Source: Tepidibacter thalassicus DSM 15285 (lineage in GTDB: Bacteria > Bacillota > Clostridia > Peptostreptococcales > Peptostreptococcaceae). Taken from it: DNA of 57,148 bases. This document shows positions 18,521 through 29,698 of this stretch, one piece after another (the stretch's first letter is position 1; every line of letters starts with the position of its first letter). The notes under the pieces were generated by a model, which was not told the origin of the DNA, searched no databases, and was given only the letters and a program-made list of their open reading frames with translations. A program made the translations under genes and the position numbers. The stretch covers positions 1-57,148 of the forward strand of contig NZ_FQXH01000015.1 of assembly GCF_900129915.1 (NCBI RefSeq), read 5' to 3'.

Positions 18521-19423
18521 TTACTTTGCAAGTCTTATCATCTCTTTTATACTATTCAAAGCTTTAACTCTTAAATTTTCTTCTATTTCTATATTCAACC
18601 CACCTTTTCCGGTCACAGCATTATATACATCTTCTAACGTAGTCTTTTTCATATTTATACATATTAAATTTGGAGATAATAAATCAAATTTTTTATCTGG
18701 ATTTAAATCTCTTAAAACATGTAAAACTCCTGTTTCTGTTCCAATTATTATTCTCTTTTTATCAATACTTTTTGCATATTCTATTATTTCAGATGTTGAT
18801 CCAACAAAATCAGCTAAATCTACTACTTCTTTTCTACATTCTGGATGAACAAGTATAGGAGCATCTGGATATTTATTTTTCATGTTTATAACTTCTTCTT
18901 TAGTAACTCTATCGTGAACATTACAATATCCATTCCAAGATATTATATTTTTATCTTTTATTTTTTTAGATATATAATTTCCTAAATTCATATCCGGAAC
19001 AAATAATATGTTTTTTTCCTCCAACGAATCTATTATTTTAACAGCAGTTGAAGATGTTACACATACATCTACACAAGCCTTAATATCAGTAGTAGTGTTT
19101 ATATAAGCTACTATTTTAAAATCAGGATGAGTCTTTTTAAATTCTATTATATCTTCTGGACTTATCATATGAGCCATGGGACATAAAGCTTCTTCTACTG
19201 GCAATATTACTTTTTTATCTGGAGATAGTATTTTTGTAGTTTCTGCCATAAATTTAACTCCACAAAAAATAATAGTTTCACAATCAACTTCTTTTGAAAG
19301 CTTACTCAAATAAAAAGAATCTCCTATATAATCTGCAACTTGTTGAACTTCATGATTTTGATAGTTATGAGCAAATATTTTAATGTTTTTCTCCTTTTTT
19401 AATCTTGCTATTTCTTCTAGCAT
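18521..19423 (-). CDS. nadA: Quinolinate synthase
   Basis: 300 residues, the short clostridial/thermophile type. Three conserved cysteines that bind the oxygen-sensitive [4Fe-4S] cluster are visible in FCGVKFMAET (about 84), the DVCVTSSTAV/NGYCNVHDRV region and HPECRKEV (about 196); GTETGVLHVL and GKGGLNIEI are further family motifs. It condenses iminoaspartate with dihydroxyacetone phosphate to quinolinate. A strong AAGGAGGA precedes the ATG. It is the first structural gene of the operon. Confidence 0.96.
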   Translation of the reverse strand: MLEEIARLKKEKNIKIFAHNYQNHEVQQVADYIGDSFYLSKLSKEVDCETIIFCGVKFMAETTKILSPDKKVILPVEEALCPMAHMISPEDIIEFKKTHPDFKIVAYINTTTDIKACVDVCVTSSTAVKIIDSLEEKNILFVPDMNLGNYISKKIKDKNIISWNGYCNVHDRVTKEEVINMKNKYPDAPILVHPECRKEVVDLADFVGSTSEIIEYAKSIDKKRIIIGTETGVLHVLRDLNPDKKFDLLSPNLICINMKKTTLEDVYNAVTGKGGLNIEIEENLRVKALNSIKEMIRLAK

Positions 19424-19494
19424 TTCTATTCCTCCTTATAATAATTACGTGTATATTCTCCTGTCTTGTCACCTGCTATAAAAAATATATCACC
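19424..19494 (-). promoter_or_regulatory. niaR-nadA spacer with candidate NiaR operator
   Basis: The 71-bp spacer contains CAGGTGACAAGACAGG on the minus strand (about 19457-19472). Sites of the ACAGGTGT/ACACCTGT kind are recognised by NiaR in other Firmicutes, and this resembles one imperfectly. The symmetry is incomplete, so the assignment is tentative. Confidence 0.35.
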
Positions 19495-20019
19495 TTATTT
19501 AACTTTTAGCAAGTATCCTTTATCCTCTAATTTTTTTATTATTTCACAATAAACATCTTCGTTCTTTACCTCTATAGTGTGAAAATGAATTCCATTTGTT
19601 AAACTAGATATTCCCTGAGAATTTGTAATCTCAAGTTTATGAATAAATTCATCCAGCTCTTTTCTTGAAGATACATTTATAATACCTCTTATTTCTCCAT
19701 AAATAGGATGTTCTATAATTACATCTAATATTTTTCCTCCCATATCTATAATTATAGATAATTCTTCTTTTATTTCTTTTATATTAGAATGATGTTTAGA
19801 TGTTATAACTTTAATTACATTTTTATTTTCAAACTTAGGAAATAAATATCCTTGAGGAGTTGCTATAATATTAACCCCCTTAGCTCTAAGTATTGCTATA
19901 TCTTGAACTATAACTTGTCTACTAACATTAAATTTATCTGCAAGATCAGCTCCTTTTATAGGTTCTATACTATTATTTAGTATTTTTTCTATTTCTTTTC
20001 TTCTATTTAAAGTATCCAT
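19495..20019 (-). CDS. niaR: NAD-biosynthesis repressor NiaR (YrxA), HTH plus 3H domain
   Basis: 174 residues. An N-terminal winged helix (IKGADLADKFNVSRQVIVQDIAILR region, 21-45) is followed by the ligand-binding 3H domain with conserved histidines in SKHHSNI (about 75), EHPIYGE (about 102) and NGIHFHTIE (about 145). In Firmicutes NiaR binds nicotinic acid and represses nadABC and niacin transport genes. Its place 71 bp upstream of nadA supports local control. It has a good ribosome site (AAGGAGGG), and a terminator separates it from sigB. Confidence 0.93.
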   Translation of the reverse strand: MDTLNRRKEIEKILNNSIEPIKGADLADKFNVSRQVIVQDIAILRAKGVNIIATPQGYLFPKFENKNVIKVITSKHHSNIKEIKEELSIIIDMGGKILDVIIEHPIYGEIRGIINVSSRKELDEFIHKLEITNSQGISSLTNGIHFHTIEVKNEDVYCEIIKKLEDKGYLLKVK

Positions 20020-20064
20020 AAAACCCTCCTTTTAAAAATATATATTTTTATAAATGTATAACAC

Positions 20065-20106
20065 AATAAAAGAGTTACAATAGATTGTATTTGTAACTCT
20101 TTTATT
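20065..20106 (-). terminator. Intrinsic terminator of the rsbV-rsbW-sigB operon
   Basis: Perfect 16-bp stem (20065-20080 with 20091-20106) with a 10-nt loop and T-rich flank, directly after the sigB stop. Confidence 0.85.
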
Positions 20107-20117
20107 TATTTAGTTAT

Positions 20118-20894
20118 CTATATTACTTTTTCATATTCTTTTTTAAGTTTAAATATTATTTTCCTTTCTAATCTCGATACTGTCATTTGAGATACTCCAA
20201 GTTCTTTTGCTATATCACTCTGTGTTTTATCATTAAAAAATCTATCTTTAATTATTTTCACTTCAATTTCATTTAATTTATTTATAAAAACATTTATAAA
20301 ATCTTTATCTTCTATTTCTTTAAAATTTTTATCTTCATTTCCCATTAAATCCATTAACCTTATGTCTTTATCATCTCCATTATTATCATAGTTTAAATCT
20401 AAAGATATTGTTTTATATCCATACGATGCTTCCATAGCCTCTAAAACTTCTTCCTGAGAACACCCTAAATACTTTGCTATATCTTTTACCTTAGGAGGTT
20501 TTTGATTTTTTTGCTGAAGTTCAACTTTTGCTTTATTTATTTTTTTAGACAACTCTTGAATTCTTCTAGGAACTCTAACTGCCCATCCTTTATCTCTAAA
20601 ATACTTTTTTATTTCACCTACAATAGTTGGAGTAGCAAAACTTGAAAATTCATATCCTTTATCTATATCAAATCTATCAATTGCATATATCAAACCTACA
20701 GATGCAACTTGATAAATATCCTCATATTCAATCCCTTTATTTATAAATTTTTTAGAAAGTATATCAACTATATACATATATCTTTCTACTAAAATATTTC
20801 TTATCTTTACATCTTTTGTTTTTTTATACAAATAAAACAATTCTTTATCAGTCAATAGTTCATCTGCATTTGTAGCTTTTGCTACATTTTTCAT
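20118..20894 (-). CDS. sigB: Alternative sigma factor, SigB/SigF family
   Basis: 258 residues; ATG 20894 overlaps the rsbW stop (TGATG), so it is translationally coupled. Region 2 contains the core-binding YEDIYQVASVGLIYAIDRFD stretch (about 61-80) and the -10-recognition FSSFATPTIVGEIKKYFRDKGW helix. Regions 3 (VPRRIQELSKKI) and 4 with the HTH SQSDIAKELGVSQMTVSRLE-like segment follow. The partners are an anti-sigma kinase and an anti-anti-sigma factor. It could be SigB (stress) or SigF (forespore). Position after gyrA and the RsbV/RsbW character of its partners favour SigB, as in C. difficile. Confidence 0.9.
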   Translation of the reverse strand: MKNVAKATNADELLTDKELFYLYKKTKDVKIRNILVERYMYIVDILSKKFINKGIEYEDIYQVASVGLIYAIDRFDIDKGYEFSSFATPTIVGEIKKYFRDKGWAVRVPRRIQELSKKINKAKVELQQKNQKPPKVKDIAKYLGCSQEEVLEAMEASYGYKTISLDLNYDNNGDDKDIRLMDLMGNEDKNFKEIEDKDFINVFINKLNEIEVKIIKDRFFNDKTQSDIAKELGVSQMTVSRLERKIIFKLKKEYEKVI

Positions 20895-21334
20895 CAAATA
20901 TCATCCCCTAAAAATTTAATCATTTTGATTTGACATCCTTTTCCTTTTTTTGATACAAACTCTACTTCATCCATAAGAGTTTTAATTATAAAAAGACCAA
21001 GTCCTCCCTCTTTAAGATTAAGTAAATCAGGTTCATCTATTTCTTCTACATTACATCCTTTTCCATTATCTTTTATTACTATAGATAAACTATCACTACC
21101 TATTTCAAAATTAATATAAAATTTATCATCTAATCCATGTTTTATTGCATTAGTACAACCTTCTGCTACTGCTACTTTTATATCCTCTATTTCATCTATA
21201 TTAAATCCCATCCTGTTAGCTATAGCTGAAACAGTTAGTCTTATAACCCCTACATATTCAGGTTTACTTGGAACAGTCATATCTATTGATTCTATTATCT
21301 TATCTCCAATTTCTTCATTATTAATTACTGGCAT
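20894..21334 (-). CDS. rsbW: Anti-sigma factor serine kinase RsbW-like
   Basis: 146 residues, GHKL ATPase fold. The N box is EDIKVAVAEGCTNAIKHG (about 47-64), the G1 box is DNGKGC (about 94), and the G2-like GGLGLFII is near 114. RsbW binds and inhibits its sigma factor and phosphorylates the anti-anti-sigma factor. The N-terminal TVPSKPEYVGVIRLTVSAIA is characteristic of RsbW rather than SpoIIAB. It starts five bases after rsbV and overlaps sigB by one base. Confidence 0.9.
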   Translation of the reverse strand: MPVINNEEIGDKIIESIDMTVPSKPEYVGVIRLTVSAIANRMGFNIDEIEDIKVAVAEGCTNAIKHGLDDKFYINFEIGSDSLSIVIKDNGKGCNVEEIDEPDLLNLKEGGLGLFIIKTLMDEVEFVSKKGKGCQIKMIKFLGDDI

Positions 21335-21339
21335 CAGTT

Positions 21340-21657
21340 TTATCCCTCCACTTTAAAAATTTTATCTAAACCAGTTATATTAAATAATTTTTTTACATTT
21401 TTCTTTGCCTCAATTATATGTATATCCTTTCCTTGTTGTCTCAATCTCTTTAATACTCCAATTAACACTCCAAGTCCTGTAGAATCTATATATTCAAGTT
21501 CTGATGCATTTAATATTATATCTTGAGGATTAATTGAAACTACTTCTATTAAAACTTTTTTCAATTCATTTGCAGTATATATATCGATTTCTCCTTTTAA
21601 CTCTATATTCCAAACATTTTTATCATTATTAAAATTTTTATTTATCACAAGTGACAT
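21340..21657 (-). CDS. rsbV: Anti-sigma factor antagonist RsbV-like (STAS domain)
   Basis: 105 residues, one STAS domain. The phosphorylatable serine lies in ELEYIDSTGLGVLIG (Ser about 58). Unphosphorylated RsbV captures RsbW and frees the sigma factor. It overlaps the 3' end of the DUF948 gene by 20 bp and has its own GGGAGG site, so the two small envelope genes and the sigma module appear to be one operon. No phosphatase (RsbU/SpoIIE-like) gene is in the window to say which signal is sensed. Confidence 0.9.
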   Translation of the reverse strand: MSLVINKNFNNDKNVWNIELKGEIDIYTANELKKVLIEVVSINPQDIILNASELEYIDSTGLGVLIGVLKRLRQQGKDIHIIEAKKNVKKLFNITGLDKIFKVEG

Positions 21658-21961
21658 TTTTTACATTCCTCCCTTTGTCGTTTCTATTAAGTATATTACT
21701 TACAAATTTAATTCCAGTTAAAAAATTAGATATACTTGTTCCTATAGAAACTATTTTATCCACACTACTAACTATATTATCCACATTATTCACAATATTT
21801 CCAACCTTTTTTTCATTTTCATCTAATATCTTATTTATTTTAACTAATATTTCACTAGACCTTTTAAATATAATACCTAAATTTATACAAACAATTACAA
21901 ACCCTATACAAAAACCTATTCCAATTAAAAGAACTCCTAATTGCCACATACTTACTTCCAA
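21638..21961 (-). CDS. DUF948 domain protein (YtxG-like)
   Basis: 107 residues (TTG start at 21961 with GAGGAG; ATG at 21949 is an alternative with GGAAG). One N-terminal membrane helix (about 7-30) is followed by a long amphipathic coiled region of NIVNNVDNIVSSVDKIV-type repeats, diagnostic of DUF948. YtxG-like proteins accompany YtxH and are part of general-stress operons in Bacillus; the molecular function is unknown. It lies two bases after ytxH-like and overlaps rsbV. Confidence 0.8.
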   Translation of the reverse strand: MEVSMWQLGVLLIGIGFCIGFVIVCINLGIIFKRSSEILVKINKILDENEKKVGNIVNNVDNIVSSVDKIVSIGTSISNFLTGIKFVSNILNRNDKGRNVKNVTCDK

Positions 21962-21963
21962 TT

Positions 21964-22227
21964 CTATTCACTCTCCTCTTCTTCAAATACTTTACTTATT
22001 ATTATTTCTTCCTGCTGTTCTATTGTTTCATAATCTTCACTTAAACGTTTTATTATACTTTTCACTTTATTTTTCATATTTAATTTAAATTCCTCTGGAT
22101 TATTTACTATATCTCTTGTTTTATTTAAAATCAACACTCTAGATTCTTTTCCACTTTTTGGAGCAAATAATAAAGCTATTACAGCGCCTACTATACTTCC
22201 AAATAAAAAATATCTTTTCTTAGCCAT
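21964..22227 (-). CDS. YtxH domain protein
   Basis: 87 residues from ATG 22227 (MAKKRYFLFG), with AAGGAG nine bases upstream; an in-frame TTG just upstream is rejected. The N-terminal membrane helix is GSIVGAVIALLFAPKSGKESR, the classic YtxH motif, followed by a charged helical tail ending in EQQEEIIISKVFEEEESE. It is general-stress associated in Bacillus, with unknown biochemical role. It is the first gene of the presumed ytxH-DUF948-rsbV-rsbW-sigB unit. Confidence 0.85.
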   Translation of the reverse strand: MAKKRYFLFGSIVGAVIALLFAPKSGKESRVLILNKTRDIVNNPEEFKLNMKNKVKSIIKRLSEDYETIEQQEEIIISKVFEEEESE

Positions 22228-22288
22228 ATCCCTCAACTCCTTTTTTAAGATACTATTATTTTATCACAATTAAATATGTTTTTATATT

Positions 22289-22318
22289 AAAAAAAGAATA
22301 GGATAAAATCCTATTCTT
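22289..22318 (-). terminator. Intrinsic terminator of gyrA
   Basis: Stem AGAATAGGAT / ATCCTATTCT with a 3-nt loop and six or more Ts on the minus strand. It overlaps the gyrA stop codon. Confidence 0.88.
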
Positions 22319-24737
22319 CTCCTATTATTTTAGCCATTGATTTTACATAAGTTTCTTCATCTGTTCTCATCAATTTAACACCACTTGTTATTCTACTTAA
22401 AACCGATATTTCATTTACATTAAATCTAATTAAAACTCCATCTGAATTTATTATCATTAATTCATCTTCTTCATTAACAACTCTTGCTCCAACTAAATTT
22501 CCAGTTTTTTGATTAATATTATACGTTTTTAAGCCTTTTCCTCCTCTATTTTGCACTCTATATTCAGATATAGGAGTTCTTTTCCCATATCCATTTTCAC
22601 TAACTACTAAGAGTTCTGATCCTTCATTTATAAGGTCTATAGAAACAACTTTATCATCTTTATCCAAACTTATACCTTTAACACCCATCGCCGACCTTCC
22701 ACTTTCTCTAATATCTTTTTCAGTAAATCTAATAGCCATTCCTTTCTCAGTAACTAAAATTATTTCATCTTCTCCATTAGTAATTTTTACTCCTATAAGT
22801 TCATCATCTTCTCTTAAATTTATAGCGATAAGACCATTTCTTTTACTTTTTCTAAATTCACTTATAGCAGTCTTTTTAATTATTCCATTTTTAGTACATA
22901 AAACAAGATATTTTTCATCTTCTGAATTTCTTATCGGTATTAAAGCTGTTATTTTTTCATCTTTATCAAGTGGAAGCAAGTTAATAATAGCAGTTCCTTT
23001 AGACTGTCTCTTACCTTCAGGTATCTGATAAACATTTATTCTATATACTCTTCCTTTGTTTGTAAAAAACGATATTCTGCTATGAGTAGATGTTGTTATT
23101 AAATGCTCTACAAAATCTTCCTCTCTGGTAGTTAATGCTGAAATTCCTTTTCCTCCTCTTTTTTGACTTTTATAAGTATCCGAAGGAATTCTCTTTATAT
23201 ACCCAAAATGAGTTAATGTTATCGCTACTTCTTCATCTTCTATTAAATCTTCAATATTGATTTCTCCTTCAACAGCTTGTATATCTGTTTTTCTATCATC
23301 ACCGTATTTTTCTTTTATAAATAATATTTCTTCTTTTATCAAGTTTAACAATATTTTTTCATCTGCTAAAATTTCTTTTAATTTATTTATTTTTTTAATT
23401 ATTTCCTCATATTCTAAATCTATCTTTTCTCTTTCAAGACCTGTAAGTCTTTGAAGTTTCATATCTAAAATTGCTTGAGCTTGAACTTCAGTTAATGAAA
23501 ACTTTTCTACAAGTCCAGCTTTAGCTTCTTGTCCATTTTTAGAAGCTCTAATTAATTTTATAATTTCATCGAGATTGTCAAGAGCTATTTTTAAACCTTC
23601 TAAAATATGAGCTCTATCTTCAGCTTTTTTAAGCTCAAATTTTGTTCTTCTCGTTACAACATCTTTTTGATGTTCTAAATAATAATAAAGCATTTGCTTT
23701 AAATTTAAAATCTTAGGCTCTCCATTTACAAGAGCTAACATTATTATACTAAAGCTTTCTTCTAACTGAGAATGCTTGTACAATTTATTAAGTACTATAT
23801 TTGCATTAGCATCTCTTTTAAGCTCTATAACAATTCTCATACCATTTCTGTTACTCTCGTCTCTAAGATCCGAAATTCCCTCTATTTTCTTTTCTTTTAC
23901 AAGATCCGCTATTTTTTCAACGAGCTTTGCTTTGTTTACAAGATACGGAATCTCAGTAACTACTATTTGCTGTTTTCCTTTTCCTATATCTTCAATATAA
24001 GCTTTAGCTCTTACTTTTACTCTTCCTTTTCCTTTTTTATAAGCAGATATTATATTTTCTTTACCCATTATAGTTGAACCAGTAGGAAAATCTGGCCCTT
24101 TTATAAACTGCATAAGATCTTCTACTGAACATTCTGGATTATCTATAAGGTGAATTACTCCATCTATAACTTCTCTTAAATTGTGTGGAGGGATAGAAGT
24201 CGCCATCCCAACTGCAATTCCATTTGAGCCATTTACCAAAAGATTTGGAAATCTAGCCGGAAGAACAGACGGTTCTTTTAAGGTATCATCAAAGTTAGGT
24301 GTAAAATCTACTGTTTTTTTATCTATATCTCTTAAAAGCTCTAAAGTCAATTTTGACATTCTCGCTTCTGTATAACGCATTGCAGCAGGCGAATCTCCAT
24401 CTATAGAACCAAAATTACCATGGCCATCTACTAATGGATATCTAGTTGAAAAATCTTGTGCCATTCTAACCATAGCAAGATATACTGCACTATCTCCATG
24501 AGGATGATATTTACCTAAAACATCCCCAACAATACGGGCAGATTTTCTATATGACTTATCAGGCATCAAATTAAGTTCATTCATAGCATAAAGTATTCTT
24601 CTATGAACAGGCTTTAATCCATCTCTTACATCTGGAAGTGCACGACCAACAATTACACTCATAGCATAATCTATATAAGATTTTTTCATTTCTTCTTCTA
24701 TTTCAACAGGGATTATCCTATCCTTATTATCATTCAT
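22311..24737 (-). CDS. gyrA: DNA gyrase subunit A
   Basis: 808 residues. The catalytic tyrosine lies in [12 protein letters not shown] (about 121), and the quinolone-determining region is [20 protein letters not shown]. The Ser of E. coli position 83 is present, but the residue aligned with Asp87 is Leu. The GyrA box in the C-terminal beta-pinwheel reads QKRGGKG, and a second QNRGGKG occurs near 730. With GyrB it forms the heterotetramer that introduces negative supercoils. It starts 19 bp after gyrB with an AAAGGGG site and is terminated by its own hairpin. Confidence 0.98.
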   Translation of the reverse strand: MNDNKDRIIPVEIEEEMKKSYIDYAMSVIVGRALPDVRDGLKPVHRRILYAMNELNLMPDKSYRKSARIVGDVLGKYHPHGDSAVYLAMVRMAQDFSTRYPLVDGHGNFGSIDGDSPAAMRYTEARMSKLTLELLRDIDKKTVDFTPNFDDTLKEPSVLPARFPNLLVNGSNGIAVGMATSIPPHNLREVIDGVIHLIDNPECSVEDLMQFIKGPDFPTGSTIMGKENIISAYKKGKGRVKVRAKAYIEDIGKGKQQIVVTEIPYLVNKAKLVEKIADLVKEKKIEGISDLRDESNRNGMRIVIELKRDANANIVLNKLYKHSQLEESFSIIMLALVNGEPKILNLKQMLYYYLEHQKDVVTRRTKFELKKAEDRAHILEGLKIALDNLDEIIKLIRASKNGQEAKAGLVEKFSLTEVQAQAILDMKLQRLTGLEREKIDLEYEEIIKKINKLKEILADEKILLNLIKEEILFIKEKYGDDRKTDIQAVEGEINIEDLIEDEEVAITLTHFGYIKRIPSDTYKSQKRGGKGISALTTREEDFVEHLITTSTHSRISFFTNKGRVYRINVYQIPEGKRQSKGTAIINLLPLDKDEKITALIPIRNSEDEKYLVLCTKNGIIKKTAISEFRKSKRNGLIAINLREDDELIGVKITNGEDEIILVTEKGMAIRFTEKDIRESGRSAMGVKGISLDKDDKVVSIDLINEGSELLVVSENGYGKRTPISEYRVQNRGGKGLKTYNINQKTGNLVGARVVNEEDELMIINSDGVLIRFNVNEISVLSRITSGVKLMRTDEETYVKSMAKIIGEE

Positions 24738-24756
24738 TCAAACATCCCCTTTCTTA

Positions 24757-26939
<2,183 letters not shown>

Positions 26940-26951
26940 ATTAAAATCCTC

Positions 26952-28052
26952 CTAATAGATAGCTCTTCCTTCCTCAACATAGAATATATTTACTTCTTTA
27001 TTTTTAAAAATCCTTTTATGAGAATCTTCGGCACTAGTAATAAATATTTGAACATTTTCAAAACTATCTACTAGTAGTTGTTGTCTTTTTTGATCTAATT
27101 CACTGAATATATCATCAAGTAAAAGAATTGGATATTCTCCTATTTCTTCTTTTATAAGTTCTATTTCAGATAATTTCAATGATATTGATGCTGTTCTTTG
27201 TTGACCTTGTGAGCCATATAACCTAACATCTAATGAATTTATAAAAATACTTATATCATCTCTATGTGGTCCAATTTTAGTAGTTTTATTTTGTATATCT
27301 ATAATTTTATTGCTTTTTAACTTTTTTAAAAATTTATACTTTATATCACCGTAAGTATCATCAACATTTATATTTATTTGATTTATATATTTTATGTTGA
27401 GTTCTTCAATTTCATCTGTCAGTTTTTTATGAATTAATCTCGCTAATGTATCTATTTTTTTTACAAAATCTCTCCTATAAAGATATATATAACTTCCATA
27501 ATCAGAAAGTTTTTCATCGTATATATCTAATAAATTTTTATCTATATAATTAGATTTCAATAACTTATTTCTTTGAAACAGTATTTTATTGTAATTTAAA
27601 ATATAATTATAATAAAGTGGAATTATTTGACTTATTTCTCTGTCTATAAATTTTCGCCTTTCTTTAGGACCTTCTTTTACTAATTTTAAATCTTCAGGAG
27701 AAAAAATAACAACATTTAAATTCCCTAATAATTGAGATATTTTTTTTATTGAAATTTTATTTATTTTAACACCTTTTTTACTATCCCTTCCGATAACTAT
27801 TTCGATAATATTTTCTTCTTTTCCTTTTTCAAATAATCCACCTACATAACTATTTTTTTTATCAAATTTTATTAAATCTTTATCTTTATTTGTTCTAAAT
27901 GATTTTCCTATAGATAATAAATATATGGCTTCTAGTATATTTGTTTTTCCTTGACCATTTTTACCCAATAATAGATTTATATTTTTATTAAAATTTAAAT
28001 ATTCTTCATCGTAATTTCTATAATTAATGAGTTTTAAACTTTTTAAATACAC
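26952..28052 (-). CDS. recF: DNA replication and repair protein RecF
   Basis: 366 residues from GTG 28052, which has AGGAG eight bases upstream; an earlier GTG (28061) overlaps that site. SMC-like ATPase with Walker A GKNGQGKTN (about 31-39), signature YGSQGQQRTASISLKL (about 277), Walker B ILLLDDIFSELD (about 315) and a D-loop. It directs RecOR/RecA loading at gaps. It follows yaaA by 11 bp. Confidence 0.97.
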   Translation of the reverse strand: MYLKSLKLINYRNYDEEYLNFNKNINLLLGKNGQGKTNILEAIYLLSIGKSFRTNKDKDLIKFDKKNSYVGGLFEKGKEENIIEIVIGRDSKKGVKINKISIKKISQLLGNLNVVIFSPEDLKLVKEGPKERRKFIDREISQIIPLYYNYILNYNKILFQRNKLLKSNYIDKNLLDIYDEKLSDYGSYIYLYRRDFVKKIDTLARLIHKKLTDEIEELNIKYINQININVDDTYGDIKYKFLKKLKSNKIIDIQNKTTKIGPHRDDISIFINSLDVRLYGSQGQQRTASISLKLSEIELIKEEIGEYPILLLDDIFSELDQKRQQLLVDSFENVQIFITSAEDSHKRIFKNKEVNIFYVEEGRAIY

Positions 28053-28063
28053 AAAAAGCACTC

Positions 28064-28276
28064 CTATTCTGATAGTACTTTTATACTCATTCCTTCAACT
28101 TCTACAATATCTCCAGGTTTTATTTTCTTTCCTCTTCGATATTCAATTTCTCCATTTACCTTAACATTTCCTTGTTGAATAATTATTTTAGCATATCCTC
28201 CAGTGGAAGTTATATTTAATAACTTAAGAAGCTGATCTAATTTTATAAAATCTGAATTTATTTTAATTTCTTTCAT
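28064..28276 (-). CDS. yaaA: S4-domain RNA-binding protein YaaA (RlbA)
   Basis: 70 residues from ATG 28276, chosen because AGGAGGA is seven bases upstream. It is a single S4 RNA-binding fold (FIKLDQLLKLLNITSTGGYAK, VKVNGEIEYRRGKKIKPGD). In Bacillus the homologue between dnaN and recF is thought to bind rRNA in ribosome assembly. The gene order dnaA-dnaN-yaaA-recF is conserved. Confidence 0.92.
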   Translation of the reverse strand: MKEIKINSDFIKLDQLLKLLNITSTGGYAKIIIQQGNVKVNGEIEYRRGKKIKPGDIVEVEGMSIKVLSE

Positions 28277-28329
28277 TAGCAATTCCTCCTATTTTTAATG
28301 CATTATATAATTATATCATAAAAATATTA

Positions 28330-28354
28330 TAAAAACCCAACAATATTGTTGGGT
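28330..28354 (-). terminator. Intrinsic terminator of dnaN
   Basis: Perfect 20-bp palindrome with arms ACCCAACA / TGTTGGGT (28335-28354) followed by Ts on the minus strand, right after dnaN. yaaA-recF-remB-gyrBA then need their own promoter or readthrough. Confidence 0.82.
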
Positions 28355-29461
28355 CTATGCATTAGCTGATATTCTAACTGGTAAAAGCAAATATATATAT
28401 TCAATTTCATCTACTGGTTTTAATATGCATGGACTTACATTTGTAGTGAATTCTAAATATATTTCTTCACTATCTATTATTTTTAAAGCTTCTATAAAAT
28501 ACCTTGAATTAAATGCTATATCTAAATCTTCACCTTCTAGTAGTATTGGAACTTCTTCATAAACATTACCAATTTCAGAGTTAGATGTTATTATCATATT
28601 ATCGTCTCTTATGGAAAATTTAACTAAATTATTTTTTCCTTCTTTTGCTAAAAGCGAAGCTCTTTCTATACTATTTAAAAGTTTTTTTGTATTTACTTGT
28701 ACTCTCAAATTATATTCACGAGGAATAAGTTGTCTATAATTAATAAATTCACCTTCTAAAAGTCTTGTTATTATTTTTGTATCTTTAATTAAAAATAAAC
28801 AATGTTTATCAGTAAAAGCTATTTTAAAATTTCCTTCTTCAGATAGTATTTTATTCACTTCATTTAAAGCCTTTCCCGGTATTATTACTTTACTATTTCC
28901 TATAAAATTTTCGATTTTATCACTTCTTATAGCTAATCTATATCCATCTATAGCAACCAAACTTATATTATTATTTTCAATTTCTAAAAGTTCTCCCATT
29001 AATATAGGTTTTGTTTCATCTTGAGATATAGCAAAAACAGTTTGTTTTATCATGTTTTTAAATAAATTTTGAGAAATTTCATAAAATCTATTTTCATCTA
29101 CATCAAGAAGTTTAGGATATTCTTCAGAAGAATGTCCTTTAATTTTAAACTCAGAATTTTCACATTTTATATATACATTATTTTCTGTATCAGTTGTTAT
29201 TTCTACAAAAGAATCTGGTAATTTTCTAATTATATCTCCAAATAATTTTGAATCTATAACAATAGACCCTTCTTCTATTATTTCTCCATCTAAAAAAGTT
29301 TCTATACCTAATTCTAAATCATTTCCAATTAATTTTATTTTGTTATCAATAGTTTCAATAAGTATTCCTTTTAATATAGGTATTGTTGTTTTATTTGATA
29401 CTCCTTTTTGAACAGTACCTACTTTATTAGCTAGTAATTTTTGATTGCAAATTATTTTCAA
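28355..29461 (-). CDS. dnaN: DNA polymerase III beta sliding clamp
   Basis: 368 residues, TTG start with a strong AAAGGAGGTCA eight bases upstream. Three clamp domains of about 120 residues are apparent; the hydrophobic protein-binding pocket ends with the C-terminal YLLLPVRIS stretch. It encircles DNA and tethers PolC/DnaE, MutS and others. It lies downstream of dnaA across the oriC unwinding region. Confidence 0.98.
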   Translation of the reverse strand: MKIICNQKLLANKVGTVQKGVSNKTTIPILKGILIETIDNKIKLIGNDLELGIETFLDGEIIEEGSIVIDSKLFGDIIRKLPDSFVEITTDTENNVYIKCENSEFKIKGHSSEEYPKLLDVDENRFYEISQNLFKNMIKQTVFAISQDETKPILMGELLEIENNNISLVAIDGYRLAIRSDKIENFIGNSKVIIPGKALNEVNKILSEEGNFKIAFTDKHCLFLIKDTKIITRLLEGEFINYRQLIPREYNLRVQVNTKKLLNSIERASLLAKEGKNNLVKFSIRDDNMIITSNSEIGNVYEEVPILLEGEDLDIAFNSRYFIEALKIIDSEEIYLEFTTNVSPCILKPVDEIEYIYLLLPVRISANA

Positions 29462-29698
29462 TTTGGATGACCTCCTTTGAATGAATAAAAATATATATAT
29501 AACAAAAAATATAATAGTAGTAGTAATAGGGCCTGTGGAAATGTGGATAATGCATTGAATGTATTGATATTATTAGTGTTTGTGTGTTGATAATATGTTA
29601 ATAATTATCCACAATTTATCAACATATTAACATGAAAATAGAAAAATCAAAATTATTAACAATTTATTAAGATATTATCCACTGTTGCTTGTGGATAA
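29462..29698. other. oriC, dnaA-dnaN part: DUE, DnaA-trios and DnaA boxes
   Basis: Contains DnaA boxes TGTGGATAA (29542-29550), TGTTGATAA (29585-29593), TTATCCACA (29605-29613), TTATCAACA (29616-29624), TTATCCACT (29675-29683) and TGTGGATAA (29690-29698). Next to the dnaN-proximal boxes lies a GGGCC cluster (29529-29533), then a TAA-TAG-TAG-TAG-TAA-TAG trinucleotide run (29512-29529), then a purely A/T stretch (about 29484-29511). This box / GC cluster / DnaA-trio / AT order is the basal unwinding system of B. subtilis oriC, so duplex opening is expected near 29484-29511. The region is untranslated between dnaA and dnaN. Confidence 0.93.

Noticed and set aside
23772..24077. 101-codon plus-strand frame with many aromatic residues
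   Set aside because: It lies wholly inside gyrA on the opposite strand and has the composition of an antisense shadow of an AT-rich gene.
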